Below, piece by piece: positions 14,220 through 22,078 of a stretch of 24,224 bases of DNA; positions within the stretch are counted from its first letter, which is position 1, and every line of letters begins with the position of its first letter. Location: the NCBI GenBank assembly GCA_964426135.1, contig CAYRPN010000087.1, positions 1 to 24,224 on the forward strand, given 5' to 3'. A program made the position numbers and the translations under genes. Under the pieces are notes generated by a model. It saw only the letters and a program-made list of their open reading frames with translations, was not told the DNA's origin and made no database searches. Source of the stretch: CAYRPN01 sp964426135 (GTDB lineage Bacteria; Planctomycetota; Phycisphaerae; Phycisphaerales; Phycisphaeraceae).

Positions 14220-15827
14220 TCACGCCGCCTGGCCGAAGTCGCCGAAGTCGTCGTCGTCCAGCGGGATCAGCGCTGCCGCCTTGGGGCTGGCGCTCGGCGC
14301 CCGGCGTGGGGCGTTCGAGGCCGGGCGCGCCTTGGCCGCGGCGCGCCCTTGAGCGCGCGGGGCCGGCGGGTTGCCGCTCGCAGCCTGCTGGCCGCCGATG
14401 AGCGTCGCCAGTTCGCCGACGATCGACTGCAACTGCTCGGACTGGCTGGACAGTTCCTCGCTGGCGGCGGCGGATTCCTCCGCGTTGGCGGCGGCGCTCT
14501 GCGTCACCTGGTTCATCTGCGACATCGCCGTGTTCACCTGCCCGATGCCCTGGCTCTGCTCCCGGCTGGCGCTGGCGATCTCGCCGATCAGCTCGTTCAC
14601 TTTGCCGGCGGCGGTCGTGATCTCACCGAGCGTCTGGGCCACATCGGTGGAAATCGCCACGCCGTTGCGGGCGCTCTGCACGCTGCCCTCGATCAGGGCG
14701 CTGGTGCTCTTGGCGGCCTCGGCGCTGCGCATCGCCAGGTTGCGCACTTCCTCCGCCACCACGGCAAATCCCTTGCCCGCCTCGCCGGCGCGGGCCGCTT
14801 CCACCGCGGCGTTCAGCGCCAGCAGGTTCGTCTGAAACGCGATCTCGTCGATGACCTTGATGATCTTGGCCGTCTCGCCGGCGCTCTTCTGAATCTCATT
14901 GATGGCGTCACTCATCTTGAGCATGGCCTGGTTGCCCTTGTCGGCGGCGGCCTTGGTCTGCGTGGACAGGGCGTTGGCGGCGGCGGCGGTCTCCGCGGTC
15001 TTGCGGGTCATGCTGCTCATCTCTTCCAGCGCGCTGGTCGTCTCCTCGAGGCTCGCCGCCTGCTCGGAGGTGCCCTCGGCCACGGACTGGGCCGTTGACG
15101 ACATCTGCGTCGAAGCACCGGCCACCTGCCCGGCGCCTGCCGCCAGCGTGTCGGTGATCGAACGCAGTGAACGGGTGATGGCGCGGCCCACCAACTGCGT
15201 GACGACCGTGATCACCAGCAGCGTGCCCGCCATCATGCCCACGATGAGCGTGGTGCTTGACTGCTCGACGGACGCCGCGACTGCTTCCGTGGCGGCGGCG
15301 CTCTCGGTGGCGAACTTGACCGTCTCGTCGATAGCCGCGCGGTGCCGGTCGTAGGCGGCCTTCATGGCGCCGCGCAGAAGCACGCCCGCCTTTTCCTTGT
15401 TGGCCTCCTTGACCGCGGGCACGAATTGCGATTCCAGCAGCTCAAAGTATTCGATCGCCGGCCGGTACGACGCGGCGACCAGCGCGTTCTTCATCGGGCC
15501 GGCGACCAACTCCCGCTGCCAGTGCTCGTGTCGGTCGCCGTACTCCTTGCGCAACGTGACCAGGCGGTCCAGCAGCGATTGCAGCGCGGCGGGGTCGGCC
15601 TCCTCCGTCAACTGGTGCGCCACCAGGTGGGCCTCCAGAATGTAGGCAGGCGGCGGCAGGATGTCGGCGATCAGGTCTTTGTTGCGGACGATCTCCACGT
15701 AGAGCGGGCCGTTGACCTTGATCTGCCCGATTTTCGAGAAAACCGTGATGCCGGCCACGATCAAGCCGACTGCGAAGAGACCGCTGATCACCATAAGCCT
15801 GGTGGGGATGGACGAGTTCTTGAGCAC
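14220..15827 (-). CDS. Methyl-accepting chemotaxis protein with periplasmic helical sensor domain
   Basis: 535 aa from a GTG start, chosen because TAAGGAGG stands 5 nt upstream. TM1 (about 11-31) and TM2 (about 192-215) flank a mostly helical sensor region of about 160 residues resembling a four-helix-bundle MCP domain; its ligand is unknown. I see no full HAMP domain. The signalling domain (about 230-485) has the hairpin tip DEIAFQTNLLALNAAVEAAR that contacts CheA/CheW. A Pro/Ala/Arg-rich flexible tail ends DDDDFGDFGQAA. Residues about 267-527 are encoded by DNA that appears identical to that of the neighbouring receptor gene. The sensor parts of the two receptors are unrelated, so they should hear different signals but speak to CheA in the same way. 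Confidence 0.95.
   Translation of the reverse strand: MLKNSSIPTRLMVISGLFAVGLIVAGITVFSKIGQIKVNGPLYVEIVRNKDLIADILPPPAYILEAHLVAHQLTEEADPAALQSLLDRLVTLRKEYGDRHEHWQRELVAGPMKNALVAASYRPAIEYFELLESQFVPAVKEANKEKAGVLLRGAMKAAYDRHRAAIDETVKFATESAAATEAVAASVEQSSTTLIVGMMAGTLLVITVVTQLVGRAITRSLRSITDTLAAGAGQVAGASTQMSSTAQSVAEGTSEQAASLEETTSALEEMSSMTRKTAETAAAANALSTQTKAAADKGNQAMLKMSDAINEIQKSAGETAKIIKVIDEIAFQTNLLALNAAVEAARAGEAGKGFAVVAEEVRNLAMRSAEAAKSTSALIEGSVQSARNGVAISTDVAQTLGEITTAAGKVNELIGEIASASREQSQGIGQVNTAMSQMNQVTQSAAANAEESAAASEELSSQSEQLQSIVGELATLIGGQQAASGNPPAPRAQGRAAAKARPASNAPRRAPSASPKAAALIPLDDDDFGDFGQAA
14248..15028. repeat. 781-bp direct repeat, copy 1 (receptor signalling domain)
   Basis: This segment and 16014-16794 are identical in every line I compared, including third codon positions, and are offset by 1766 bp in direct orientation. 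Identity stops abruptly at both ends: g14247 against c16013, and g15029 against a16795. Confidence 0.93.
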
Positions 15828-15832
15828 GATGG

Positions 15833-15840
15833 CCTCCTTA
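15833..15840 (-). promoter_or_regulatory. Strong Shine-Dalgarno sequence fixing the GTG start of the second receptor
   Basis: TAAGGAGG on the minus strand lies 5 nt before GTG 15827. It is the best ribosome site in the operon and shows that the in-frame ATG further upstream is not the start. Confidence 0.85.
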
Positions 15841-15928
15841 GCCGGGTGTGTATTCGTCGATTTCGCAAGGCCGATTCGGTCGGATGCGATTCGTCCCGTG
15901 CCTTGCCTCATACGGGGGAGTCGCAAAC

Positions 15929-15955
15929 GCCTGGGCGCGGTTGATCGCGCCAGGC
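15929..15955 (-). other. GC-rich hairpin between the two receptor genes
   Basis: gcctgggcgcg (15929-15939) pairs with cgcgccaggc (15946-15955) with one bulge. There is no T tract after it, so it may be a weak terminator, an mRNA-stability element or nothing. It lies in the 149-bp gap between the receptors, the longest gap within the cheA-to-cheX unit. Confidence 0.4.
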
Positions 15956-15976
15956 GGTGCTATTCTCAAGGCGCTT

Positions 15977-17692
15977 TCACGCCGCTTTGCCGAAGTCTCC
16001 AAAGTCCTGGTTCTCGTCGTCGTCCAGCGGGATCAGCGCTGCCGCCTTGGGGCTGGCGCTCGGCGCCCGGCGTGGGGCGTTCGAGGCCGGGCGCGCCTTG
16101 GCCGCGGCGCGCCCTTGAGCGCGCGGGGCCGGCGGGTTGCCGCTCGCAGCCTGCTGGCCGCCGATGAGCGTCGCCAGTTCGCCGACGATCGACTGCAACT
16201 GCTCGGACTGGCTGGACAGTTCCTCGCTGGCGGCGGCGGATTCCTCCGCGTTGGCGGCGGCGCTCTGCGTCACCTGGTTCATCTGCGACATCGCCGTGTT
16301 CACCTGCCCGATGCCCTGGCTCTGCTCCCGGCTGGCGCTGGCGATCTCGCCGATCAGCTCGTTCACTTTGCCGGCGGCGGTCGTGATCTCACCGAGCGTC
16401 TGGGCCACATCGGTGGAAATCGCCACGCCGTTGCGGGCGCTCTGCACGCTGCCCTCGATCAGGGCGCTGGTGCTCTTGGCGGCCTCGGCGCTGCGCATCG
16501 CCAGGTTGCGCACTTCCTCCGCCACCACGGCAAATCCCTTGCCCGCCTCGCCGGCGCGGGCCGCTTCCACCGCGGCGTTCAGCGCCAGCAGGTTCGTCTG
16601 AAACGCGATCTCGTCGATGACCTTGATGATCTTGGCCGTCTCGCCGGCGCTCTTCTGAATCTCATTGATGGCGTCACTCATCTTGAGCATGGCCTGGTTG
16701 CCCTTGTCGGCGGCGGCCTTGGTCTGCGTGGACAGGGCGTTGGCGGCGGCGGCGGTCTCCGCGGTCTTGCGGGTCATGCTGCTCATCTCTTCCAAAGCGC
16801 TGGTCGTCTCTTCGAGGCTCGCCGCCTGCTCGCTGGCGCCCTGGGCCAGGGTCTGACTGGCCTCGGCGATCTGCGTCGAGGCGATGCGCGTCTCGTCGCT
16901 GCCCTCCCCCAGCCGGCGCATGATGCCCGCCAGAGGACGCATGATCATGTTCCGGCTGAAGAACCAGAAGCCGAACATCACACCGACCAGGATCAGCCCG
17001 CCCACCCAGGTCATGGTCCACATCGTGGACGCCATCACTTTGTCGTCGGTGAGCGGCGCGACGAGCACGAACGCGCCCTTCACGTCGTCGACCTTCATGT
17101 TCTCCATGGGGAATCCGACGGGATCGAGTCCGTCCTTCGAGAGGCTGTTGGCGGGATTGCCGTGGCAGGTGAGGCAACTGTGCGTCAGCCGCACGGAGCG
17201 AGCCAGGACGAGGCGGTTGTTCTCTTTGTCGTGGAAGAAGTGTTCGTCGTCGCCGCGGGCGAAGGCGTCGAAGGCGGCCTTGAACTCGCGGCCGTTGTTG
17301 TTCTTGGCGTTGCGCGCCGGGATGTCCGGATGCGACGGCGTCAGGAACTGGAATCCTTGCTCCTGGGCCAGCTCTTCGACGGCGTTCCACGCGGCGACCA
17401 CCGGAATGGTCTTGTACAGCGTCGTGTTGACGTAGCCGTCTTTGAGCGAGCGGCCGCCGAGTTCGCCCTTCGCCTTCTCCATCAGACTCGCCATGTCGAG
17501 CGCTTTCTGCTGGTGCAGGGCGTCGATCTGCGATCGCGTGTTCTCCGCCTGCAGCAGCGTGGCGTGCATGACTTCATGAAGCGAGTCGACACGGTTGGAC
17601 TTGGACAGCGAATGGACGGTGAAGATCGCCCCGCCGATGGTGAGGACCACGGCCGCAGCGCCGGCAAGGACGATCTTGTTGCGAATGTTCAT
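15977..17692 (-). CDS. Methyl-accepting chemotaxis protein with a c-type haem (DUF3365/Tll0287-like) sensor domain
   Basis: 571 aa. TM1 is at about 8-28 and TM2 at about 225-246. Between them is a periplasmic DUF3365-like domain with PARNAKNNN (125-133) and the haem c attachment motif CLTCH (C173, C176, H177) in SCLTCHGNPAN. Haem-bearing receptors of this general kind are known in other bacteria, for example Geobacter, and suggest sensing of redox state, oxygen or nitric oxide. Covalent haem needs the cytochrome c maturation system, which is not in this window. The cytoplasmic signalling domain (about 270-520) has the conserved tip and a Pro/Ala-rich tail ending DFGDFGKAA. Residues about 300-560 share their DNA with the other receptor. 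AGGAG lies about 10 nt before the ATG. It is the first receptor after cheW, 123 bp downstream. Confidence 0.95.
   Translation of the reverse strand: MNIRNKIVLAGAAAVVLTIGGAIFTVHSLSKSNRVDSLHEVMHATLLQAENTRSQIDALHQQKALDMASLMEKAKGELGGRSLKDGYVNTTLYKTIPVVAAWNAVEELAQEQGFQFLTPSHPDIPARNAKNNNGREFKAAFDAFARGDDEHFFHDKENNRLVLARSVRLTHSCLTCHGNPANSLSKDGLDPVGFPMENMKVDDVKGAFVLVAPLTDDKVMASTMWTMTWVGGLILVGVMFGFWFFSRNMIMRPLAGIMRRLGEGSDETRIASTQIAEASQTLAQGASEQAASLEETTSALEEMSSMTRKTAETAAAANALSTQTKAAADKGNQAMLKMSDAINEIQKSAGETAKIIKVIDEIAFQTNLLALNAAVEAARAGEAGKGFAVVAEEVRNLAMRSAEAAKSTSALIEGSVQSARNGVAISTDVAQTLGEITTAAGKVNELIGEIASASREQSQGIGQVNTAMSQMNQVTQSAAANAEESAAASEELSSQSEQLQSIVGELATLIGGQQAASGNPPAPRAQGRAAAKARPASNAPRRAPSASPKAAALIPLDDDENQDFGDFGKAA
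16014..16794. repeat. 781-bp direct repeat, copy 2 (receptor signalling domain)
   Basis: The counterpart of 14248-15028. It covers most of the cytoplasmic helical bundle, the hairpin tip and the Pro/Ala-rich tail of the haem receptor, but not its membrane or sensor parts. Confidence 0.93.
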
Positions 17693-17815
17693 GTCAAGAC
17701 ATCTCCTCAAGACTCGTTTGTTGCTCCGGCATCGGTTGTCCGCGCCGTGATGATGGACGTTGTGAAATTCGGTTGCCGCATTGGGAGCCGCCCTGCTGGA
17801 CGCTGGTATCAAGGT

Positions 17816-18313
17816 TCAAACGACCGTTCCATCCAGCACGGACAACACGCGGTCGATGTCGAGCAGAATCTTGACGGACTTTCCGATCTTGCCCATGCCG
17901 AGGATGAAGGCGGTATCCACCGAGGTATCGAACGCCGGCGCATCCTCGATGTTCTCGGCGGCGATGTTCAGGACTTCGCTGACGCGGTCGACCACGATGC
18001 CGGTGGAGAGCTTGCGGCCTTCGGCGCCGCGAATCTCCACGACGATGATGCAGGTCTCATCCGTCTTCTGCACCGGCTCCATGCCGAACCGGGTCCGCAG
18101 GTCCACCACGCTGATCACCTGCCCGCGCAGGTTGATCACGCCCAGGACGTGCGGCGGGGTGCGCGGCACGGCGGTGATCTCCATATACCCGATGATCTCG
18201 CGGACCTTGAGAATCTCCAGGCCGTATTCCTCCCTGCCCAGGGCGAAGGTGAGGTACTTGCCGCCGCGTGCGTGGGTCGTGGTGCTCGATGGCGCAAGGG
18301 TTGTGGTGCTCAT
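17816..18313 (-). CDS. cheW: Chemotaxis adaptor protein CheW
   Basis: 165 aa single-domain CheW. A short Ser/Thr-rich N-terminus (1-17) is followed by the two SH3-like subdomains: YLTFALGREEYGLEILKVREI, VINLRGQVISVVDLRTRFG and a C-terminal segment VKILLDIDRVL. It links CheA to receptors. It lies 42 bp downstream of cheA and 123 bp upstream of the haem receptor. GGAG stands about 10 nt before the ATG. It is the only CheW-only gene in the window, so both receptors probably use it. Confidence 0.96.
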   Translation of the reverse strand: MSTTTLAPSSTTTHARGGKYLTFALGREEYGLEILKVREIIGYMEITAVPRTPPHVLGVINLRGQVISVVDLRTRFGMEPVQKTDETCIIVVEIRGAEGRKLSTGIVVDRVSEVLNIAAENIEDAPAFDTSVDTAFILGMGKIGKSVKILLDIDRVLSVLDGTVV

Positions 18314-18355
18314 AGGGATGTCTCTCCAAGGTGAACGGGTGTTCAGGTGCGGTGA

Positions 18356-20551
18356 TCAGCGGCCGGTGGCGGCGTCGATCAGGCTGGGCACGTCCAGGAT
18401 CAGGCTGACGTTGCCGTCGCCGAGGATCGCACCGCCGCTGATGCCGCGGATTTTGCCGACGCCTTCGCCCAGCGACTTGATGACCACCTGCTGCTGGCCC
18501 ATCAGTTCGTCGACCATCAGGCAGCAGCGGCGGTCGTCGTCTTGCACGATGACCACCAGCGCCTTGGTCGGGTCCTCCGTCGAGGCGGTGCCGCCCAGAA
18601 GCCGGTTCAATCGGTACAGCGGCAGCAGGCTGTCGCGGACCATGCACATCTCGCCGCGGCCCTGAATCGTGGAAAGCTGCTCGGCCTTGGGCGCAAGGCT
18701 CTGCTCGACGCTCAGAATCGGGAGGATGAAGCGGGCGGGTCCGACCTTTACCACCAGGCCATCGATCACCGCCAGCGTCAGCGGCAGGCGGATCGCGAAA
18801 GTGGCGCCCTTGCCTTCGACGGAGGCGATGTCGATGCGGCCGCGAAGGGCCTCGACGTTGCGCTTGACCACGTCCATGCCCACACCGCGGCCGGACACGT
18901 CGGTCACCTTCTCCGCGGTGGAAAGCCCCGCGTGGAAGACGAGCTTGAAAATATCCTGCTCCGACAACTGAGCGCCCTGGGCGACGATGCCGGCGGCGAC
19001 TGCTTTCTTCACGAGCTTGGCCTTGGGCAGGCCTTTGCCGTCGTCGGTGATCTCGATGACGATGTTGCCGCTGTGGTGGTAGGCTTTCAGTTCGATCGTA
19101 CCGGTGCGGGGCTTGCCGCTCTGCTCGCGATCGTCGGGCATCTCGATGCCGTGATCGGCGGAGTTGCGGACCATGTGGACCAGCGGATCGGTGATCGCTT
19201 CCACGAGGTTTCGGTCCAGCTCGGTGTCGCCGCCGACGAGGTTGAGTTCGAGTTCTTTGCCGGACTTCTTGGCCAGGTCGCGGACGAGGCGGGACATTTT
19301 CTGGAAGACGCCGTGGATCGGCACCATCCGCATGGACATGGACAGTTCCTGCAGCTCGCGGGTGAGCTTGCCCAGGTGCGCCAGGTTGCGGGCCAGGCGG
19401 TGGTTGCCGGCCAGCAGGGACTGGGCGTCCTGCGACACCATGGCCTGGGCGATGACCAGTTCTCCGACGGTGTTGATCAGGCTGTCGAGCCGGCCGGTGG
19501 CGACCTTGACGGTGGCCTCGGCGGCGGCGCCGCCGGCTTGTCGCTCCGCCTGGGCGGGCGGCGGCGGCGGAGCGGCGGCCTCGGCGGCGACAGCAACAGG
19601 AACCGCGGCGGCGGCCGTTGGGGGCGACGGTTGCCGGGGCTCGGCGGCCGGGACCGCGAAGGTGAGATCGGAGGCATCCTGCGCCGAGGGCGCCTCGATC
19701 CGAACGGTTGGCTTGGAAGCGGCGACCACCGCTGGCTTCGCGGGCGCGGCCGCGTGGGCGCTGCCGCCGGCCAGTGCCCCGAGACGCGCGAGCAGCGCGG
19801 GAGTCCTGAGGTCCGGCGCAATCGCCCGGCCCTCGTTGACCGCGGCGGGCAGCAGGTTCACCAACTCCTTCATCAGGTCGATCGCTTGCAGAATCGCGTC
19901 GGTCGCATCGCCCCAGAGCGTCACCACACCCTTGCGTGCCAGGTCCAGCAGGCTCTCCGTGCTGTGCGCCAGCGAGCCGATCTGCCGAAGGTTCAGGAAG
20001 CCGGCCACGCCCTTGATGGAATGGAAGGCGCGGAAGACGGTGTTGATCGCCTCGATGTTGTGCGGGTTCTCTTCGATCTTCAGAAGCTCGGCTTCCGCGT
20101 CGGTCAGATGGGTGTTGGCCTCGGAGACGAATTCGACGACGAGTGAGGCGTCCTCCGCCTTGACGACATCCTCGGCGGCTTCCGCCGGTGCCGCGGCGGG
20201 CGCCGAGCATGCCACCGTGGCCGAGGGCGCCGCGGATCCAGTTGGCGTGGCCGCCGCCGGTTGAACGCCAGCCAGCGAGCACAATTCCTTCACGTGTCCC
20301 GCCATCTCTTGCAGCGCGGCGTCCGCGTCGTCCACCTCGTTCAAGATGATGCGTTCCACCAGCTTCTCGCCCGCGCCGAGGCACTGCTTGACAGCCTCGC
20401 CCGATGACTCAAGCCCAGTGTCGAAATCCCCCAGGCGCGCGGCCGCTTCCTGAAACAGTCCATGCAACTGGGCCAGACCGGGTAAATCGTCGCCATTCGC
20501 CGCGGCGACCGCACGGGTGATCGATTGGACCAATTCAGCAATCGAGTTCAT
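18356..20551 (-). CDS. cheA: Chemotaxis histidine kinase CheA with an extra N-terminal helical region
   Basis: 731 aa. Residues 1-95 form a predicted helical segment of no family I recognise, joined by an Ala-rich linker to the HPt domain (about 135-235) with phosphorylation site H177 (FRAFHSIKG). A long Ala/Pro linker (about 255-345) replaces or hides the CheY-binding P2 domain. Then come the dimerisation helices (348-415), the ATPase domain with N box HMVRNSADHG (N463), G1 DDGKGLP (503-509) and G2 GRGVGMD (554-560), and a C-terminal CheW-like domain (about 592-728). It phosphorylates the CheYs and CheB encoded downstream. No C-terminal receiver is fused. AGAGG about 9 nt before the ATG supports the start. 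Confidence 0.96.
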   Translation of the reverse strand: MNSIAELVQSITRAVAAANGDDLPGLAQLHGLFQEAAARLGDFDTGLESSGEAVKQCLGAGEKLVERIILNEVDDADAALQEMAGHVKELCSLAGVQPAAATPTGSAAPSATVACSAPAAAPAEAAEDVVKAEDASLVVEFVSEANTHLTDAEAELLKIEENPHNIEAINTVFRAFHSIKGVAGFLNLRQIGSLAHSTESLLDLARKGVVTLWGDATDAILQAIDLMKELVNLLPAAVNEGRAIAPDLRTPALLARLGALAGGSAHAAAPAKPAVVAASKPTVRIEAPSAQDASDLTFAVPAAEPRQPSPPTAAAAVPVAVAAEAAAPPPPPAQAERQAGGAAAEATVKVATGRLDSLINTVGELVIAQAMVSQDAQSLLAGNHRLARNLAHLGKLTRELQELSMSMRMVPIHGVFQKMSRLVRDLAKKSGKELELNLVGGDTELDRNLVEAITDPLVHMVRNSADHGIEMPDDREQSGKPRTGTIELKAYHHSGNIVIEITDDGKGLPKAKLVKKAVAAGIVAQGAQLSEQDIFKLVFHAGLSTAEKVTDVSGRGVGMDVVKRNVEALRGRIDIASVEGKGATFAIRLPLTLAVIDGLVVKVGPARFILPILSVEQSLAPKAEQLSTIQGRGEMCMVRDSLLPLYRLNRLLGGTASTEDPTKALVVIVQDDDRRCCLMVDELMGQQQVVIKSLGEGVGKIRGISGGAILGDGNVSLILDVPSLIDAATGR

Positions 20552-20884
20552 GCCTCTGTGCCTCTCTCGTTGAGAACGACCGGCCCGGCGGCGATTGGTT
20601 TGCCTGCCGTGCTCAACTGAGCATGGTCTGTCATCCGCTTGCGGACGCCGGATTCCCGACGATCCGGGGATACCCCACGCCCTGGAGTGAGGTAGCCGCT
20701 CGGCTCAAATCTGTCACCCTACATCGTCGAGAACATTGGCGGGCTTTATGCGTGAAGTCGAGGGAACCGGATTGGGTGAGCTTGAAGCAGATGAGTTCGA
20801 GATCAGGAGATTTCCGATCCGTGGGGGCGATGCTCTCATCCCGTCAACCAAGGTGCGACCAGGCATCGGCGTCCCGTTGATCGT
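20552..20884. other. Intergenic region upstream of cheA
   Basis: 333 bp without a credible gene; a plus-strand ORF at 20623-20880 has no recognisable features. It contains the small palindrome tgctcaactgagca (20610-20623), 59 bp before the cheA start, and a weak sigma-28-like candidate (20721-20748, minus strand). It probably holds the main promoter of the chemotaxis operon. Confidence 0.5.
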
Positions 20885-22078
20885 TCAGGCCGTCCCTGTC
20901 GTGGCCTGATCGTTCGAGGCGGACGAAATGGCACGCATGATCATCGAAGCGAGATTGGAGTGGACTTTTTCCCGCTCCTGAGCGTCCGTGCCCTCCGCGC
21001 AGAGAGCCTGAAGTTGAGTTGCCATCTCCGCAATCGTCTCAAACCCGTAGGCGGCGCCGGTGACGCGAAGGTCCCGGCAGATGCAGCGCAGCTCCTTCAA
21101 ATCTCCAGCCAAAGCTCGACGCATGCCCGGTAATTGCATCTTCTCCAGATGGTCGAGGTATTGACCGATCATCGGCCTGAAGGGCACGTCGGACCATTTC
21201 GAGCTGACCAGCGGTTCTCCCTGACCTTTCGAGGACGCTGCCGACGGAAGATACGTCGACATCACCTTCGAGAGCTGGCCATAATCCGTGAGCGATTCGA
21301 TGAAGTCCGTGCAGCCGGATTCCGTCGCCCGGCGTCTCACGTCCTCCATGCCGGCGCCGATCAGGCCGATCACGGGGAATGGATATTTCATGTCACGCAG
21401 GGTTCTGGCCAGCTCCAGCCCCTGTCCGTCGTCCTCGTCCCAGACGGTTGCCATCACCAGGTTATGTTTTGATGTTCCCGCGAGTTGGACCGCCTCATCC
21501 ATCTTCGACACCGCTGTGACTTCAATCTGGAGCTTTGCCAGTGCGTAGCGAGCCAGGTCGCGATCGTTCTTGGAGGCGGTGAAGAGCAGCACCGACCCGC
21601 TGAAGGCGGCCAGATCGTTCTTGGCCGCGGTGTCGACGTCGCCCGCAGGCCCGGCGCCGTCGTACCATCCTTGCTTCATCTCCTCGTCGAACCTGATTCC
21701 CAGATCATGGATCTTGCCGGTGATGTGATTGCATCGGGTGACGACTCCCGCCACCCACTTGAGCTTGCCGTCAGGCATGAACAGTTCGATCGAGCATGGG
21801 GTGCCGGTGTAGACGAAGCTTCCGTGGATCAGTCCGATTCCCGATTTGCTCAAGTTGTAGGACTGAACGAGAAATGTATCTTCACCACCGCCGGGATGCC
21901 GAAAGGTGCAGCGCAGGCCCGCTCGAACCTGGTATTGCAGGCGATCATGGCCGCGAAGATCCCGGGCCACATCCCCGCCGACGCTCGTATCCTTTTGTCG
22001 CAATACCGCGTCAACCCTCTGTCCGCTTGACGCGAGAAGGTCTCGAACCTGCTCCTTCTGCGATTGGTGCGGTTTCAT
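20885..22078 (-). CDS. PilZ / pseudo-receiver / HPt-like multidomain protein
   Basis: 397 aa. Residues about 46-140 look like PilZ, with RxxxR (R52-R56) and NLSKSG (75-80), close to the D/NxSxxG c-di-GMP motif. Residues about 160-275 have receiver-like pattern (SVLLFTASKND; then TLRDMKYPFPVIGLIG), but the expected phosphoacceptor Asp is Thr211 in MATVWDEDDG and no KPF lysine is seen (DFIESLTD), so it looks like a pseudo-receiver. Residues about 295-385 resemble a helical HPt domain (CRDLRVTGAAYGF) without the phosphorylated His. It could turn c-di-GMP level into a protein interaction near CheA without phosphotransfer; this is inference. No clear Shine-Dalgarno sequence precedes the ATG. It is on the same strand as cheA, 333 bp upstream, so possibly a separate unit. 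Confidence 0.8.
   Translation of the reverse strand: MKPHQSQKEQVRDLLASSGQRVDAVLRQKDTSVGGDVARDLRGHDRLQYQVRAGLRCTFRHPGGGEDTFLVQSYNLSKSGIGLIHGSFVYTGTPCSIELFMPDGKLKWVAGVVTRCNHITGKIHDLGIRFDEEMKQGWYDGAGPAGDVDTAAKNDLAAFSGSVLLFTASKNDRDLARYALAKLQIEVTAVSKMDEAVQLAGTSKHNLVMATVWDEDDGQGLELARTLRDMKYPFPVIGLIGAGMEDVRRRATESGCTDFIESLTDYGQLSKVMSTYLPSAASSKGQGEPLVSSKWSDVPFRPMIGQYLDHLEKMQLPGMRRALAGDLKELRCICRDLRVTGAAYGFETIAEMATQLQALCAEGTDAQEREKVHSNLASMIMRAISSASNDQATTGTA

Noticed and set aside
14248..16794. Tandem duplication of a whole receptor gene
   Set aside because: The sensor, membrane and early cytoplasmic parts are unrelated; only the signalling block is shared, so conversion or domain swapping fits better.
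15848..18334. Plus-strand ORF of 828 codons across both the haem receptor and cheW
   Set aside because: Antisense to well supported genes; its repeated part merely mirrors the receptor duplication.
18057..20384. Minus-strand ORF of 775 codons overlapping cheA
   Set aside because: Out of frame with cheA and extremely Arg/Gly-rich; cheA has complete kinase motifs in the other frame.
20623..20880. Plus-strand ORF of 85 codons upstream of cheA
   Set aside because: No motif, no ribosome site and unremarkable composition; more likely promoter DNA.
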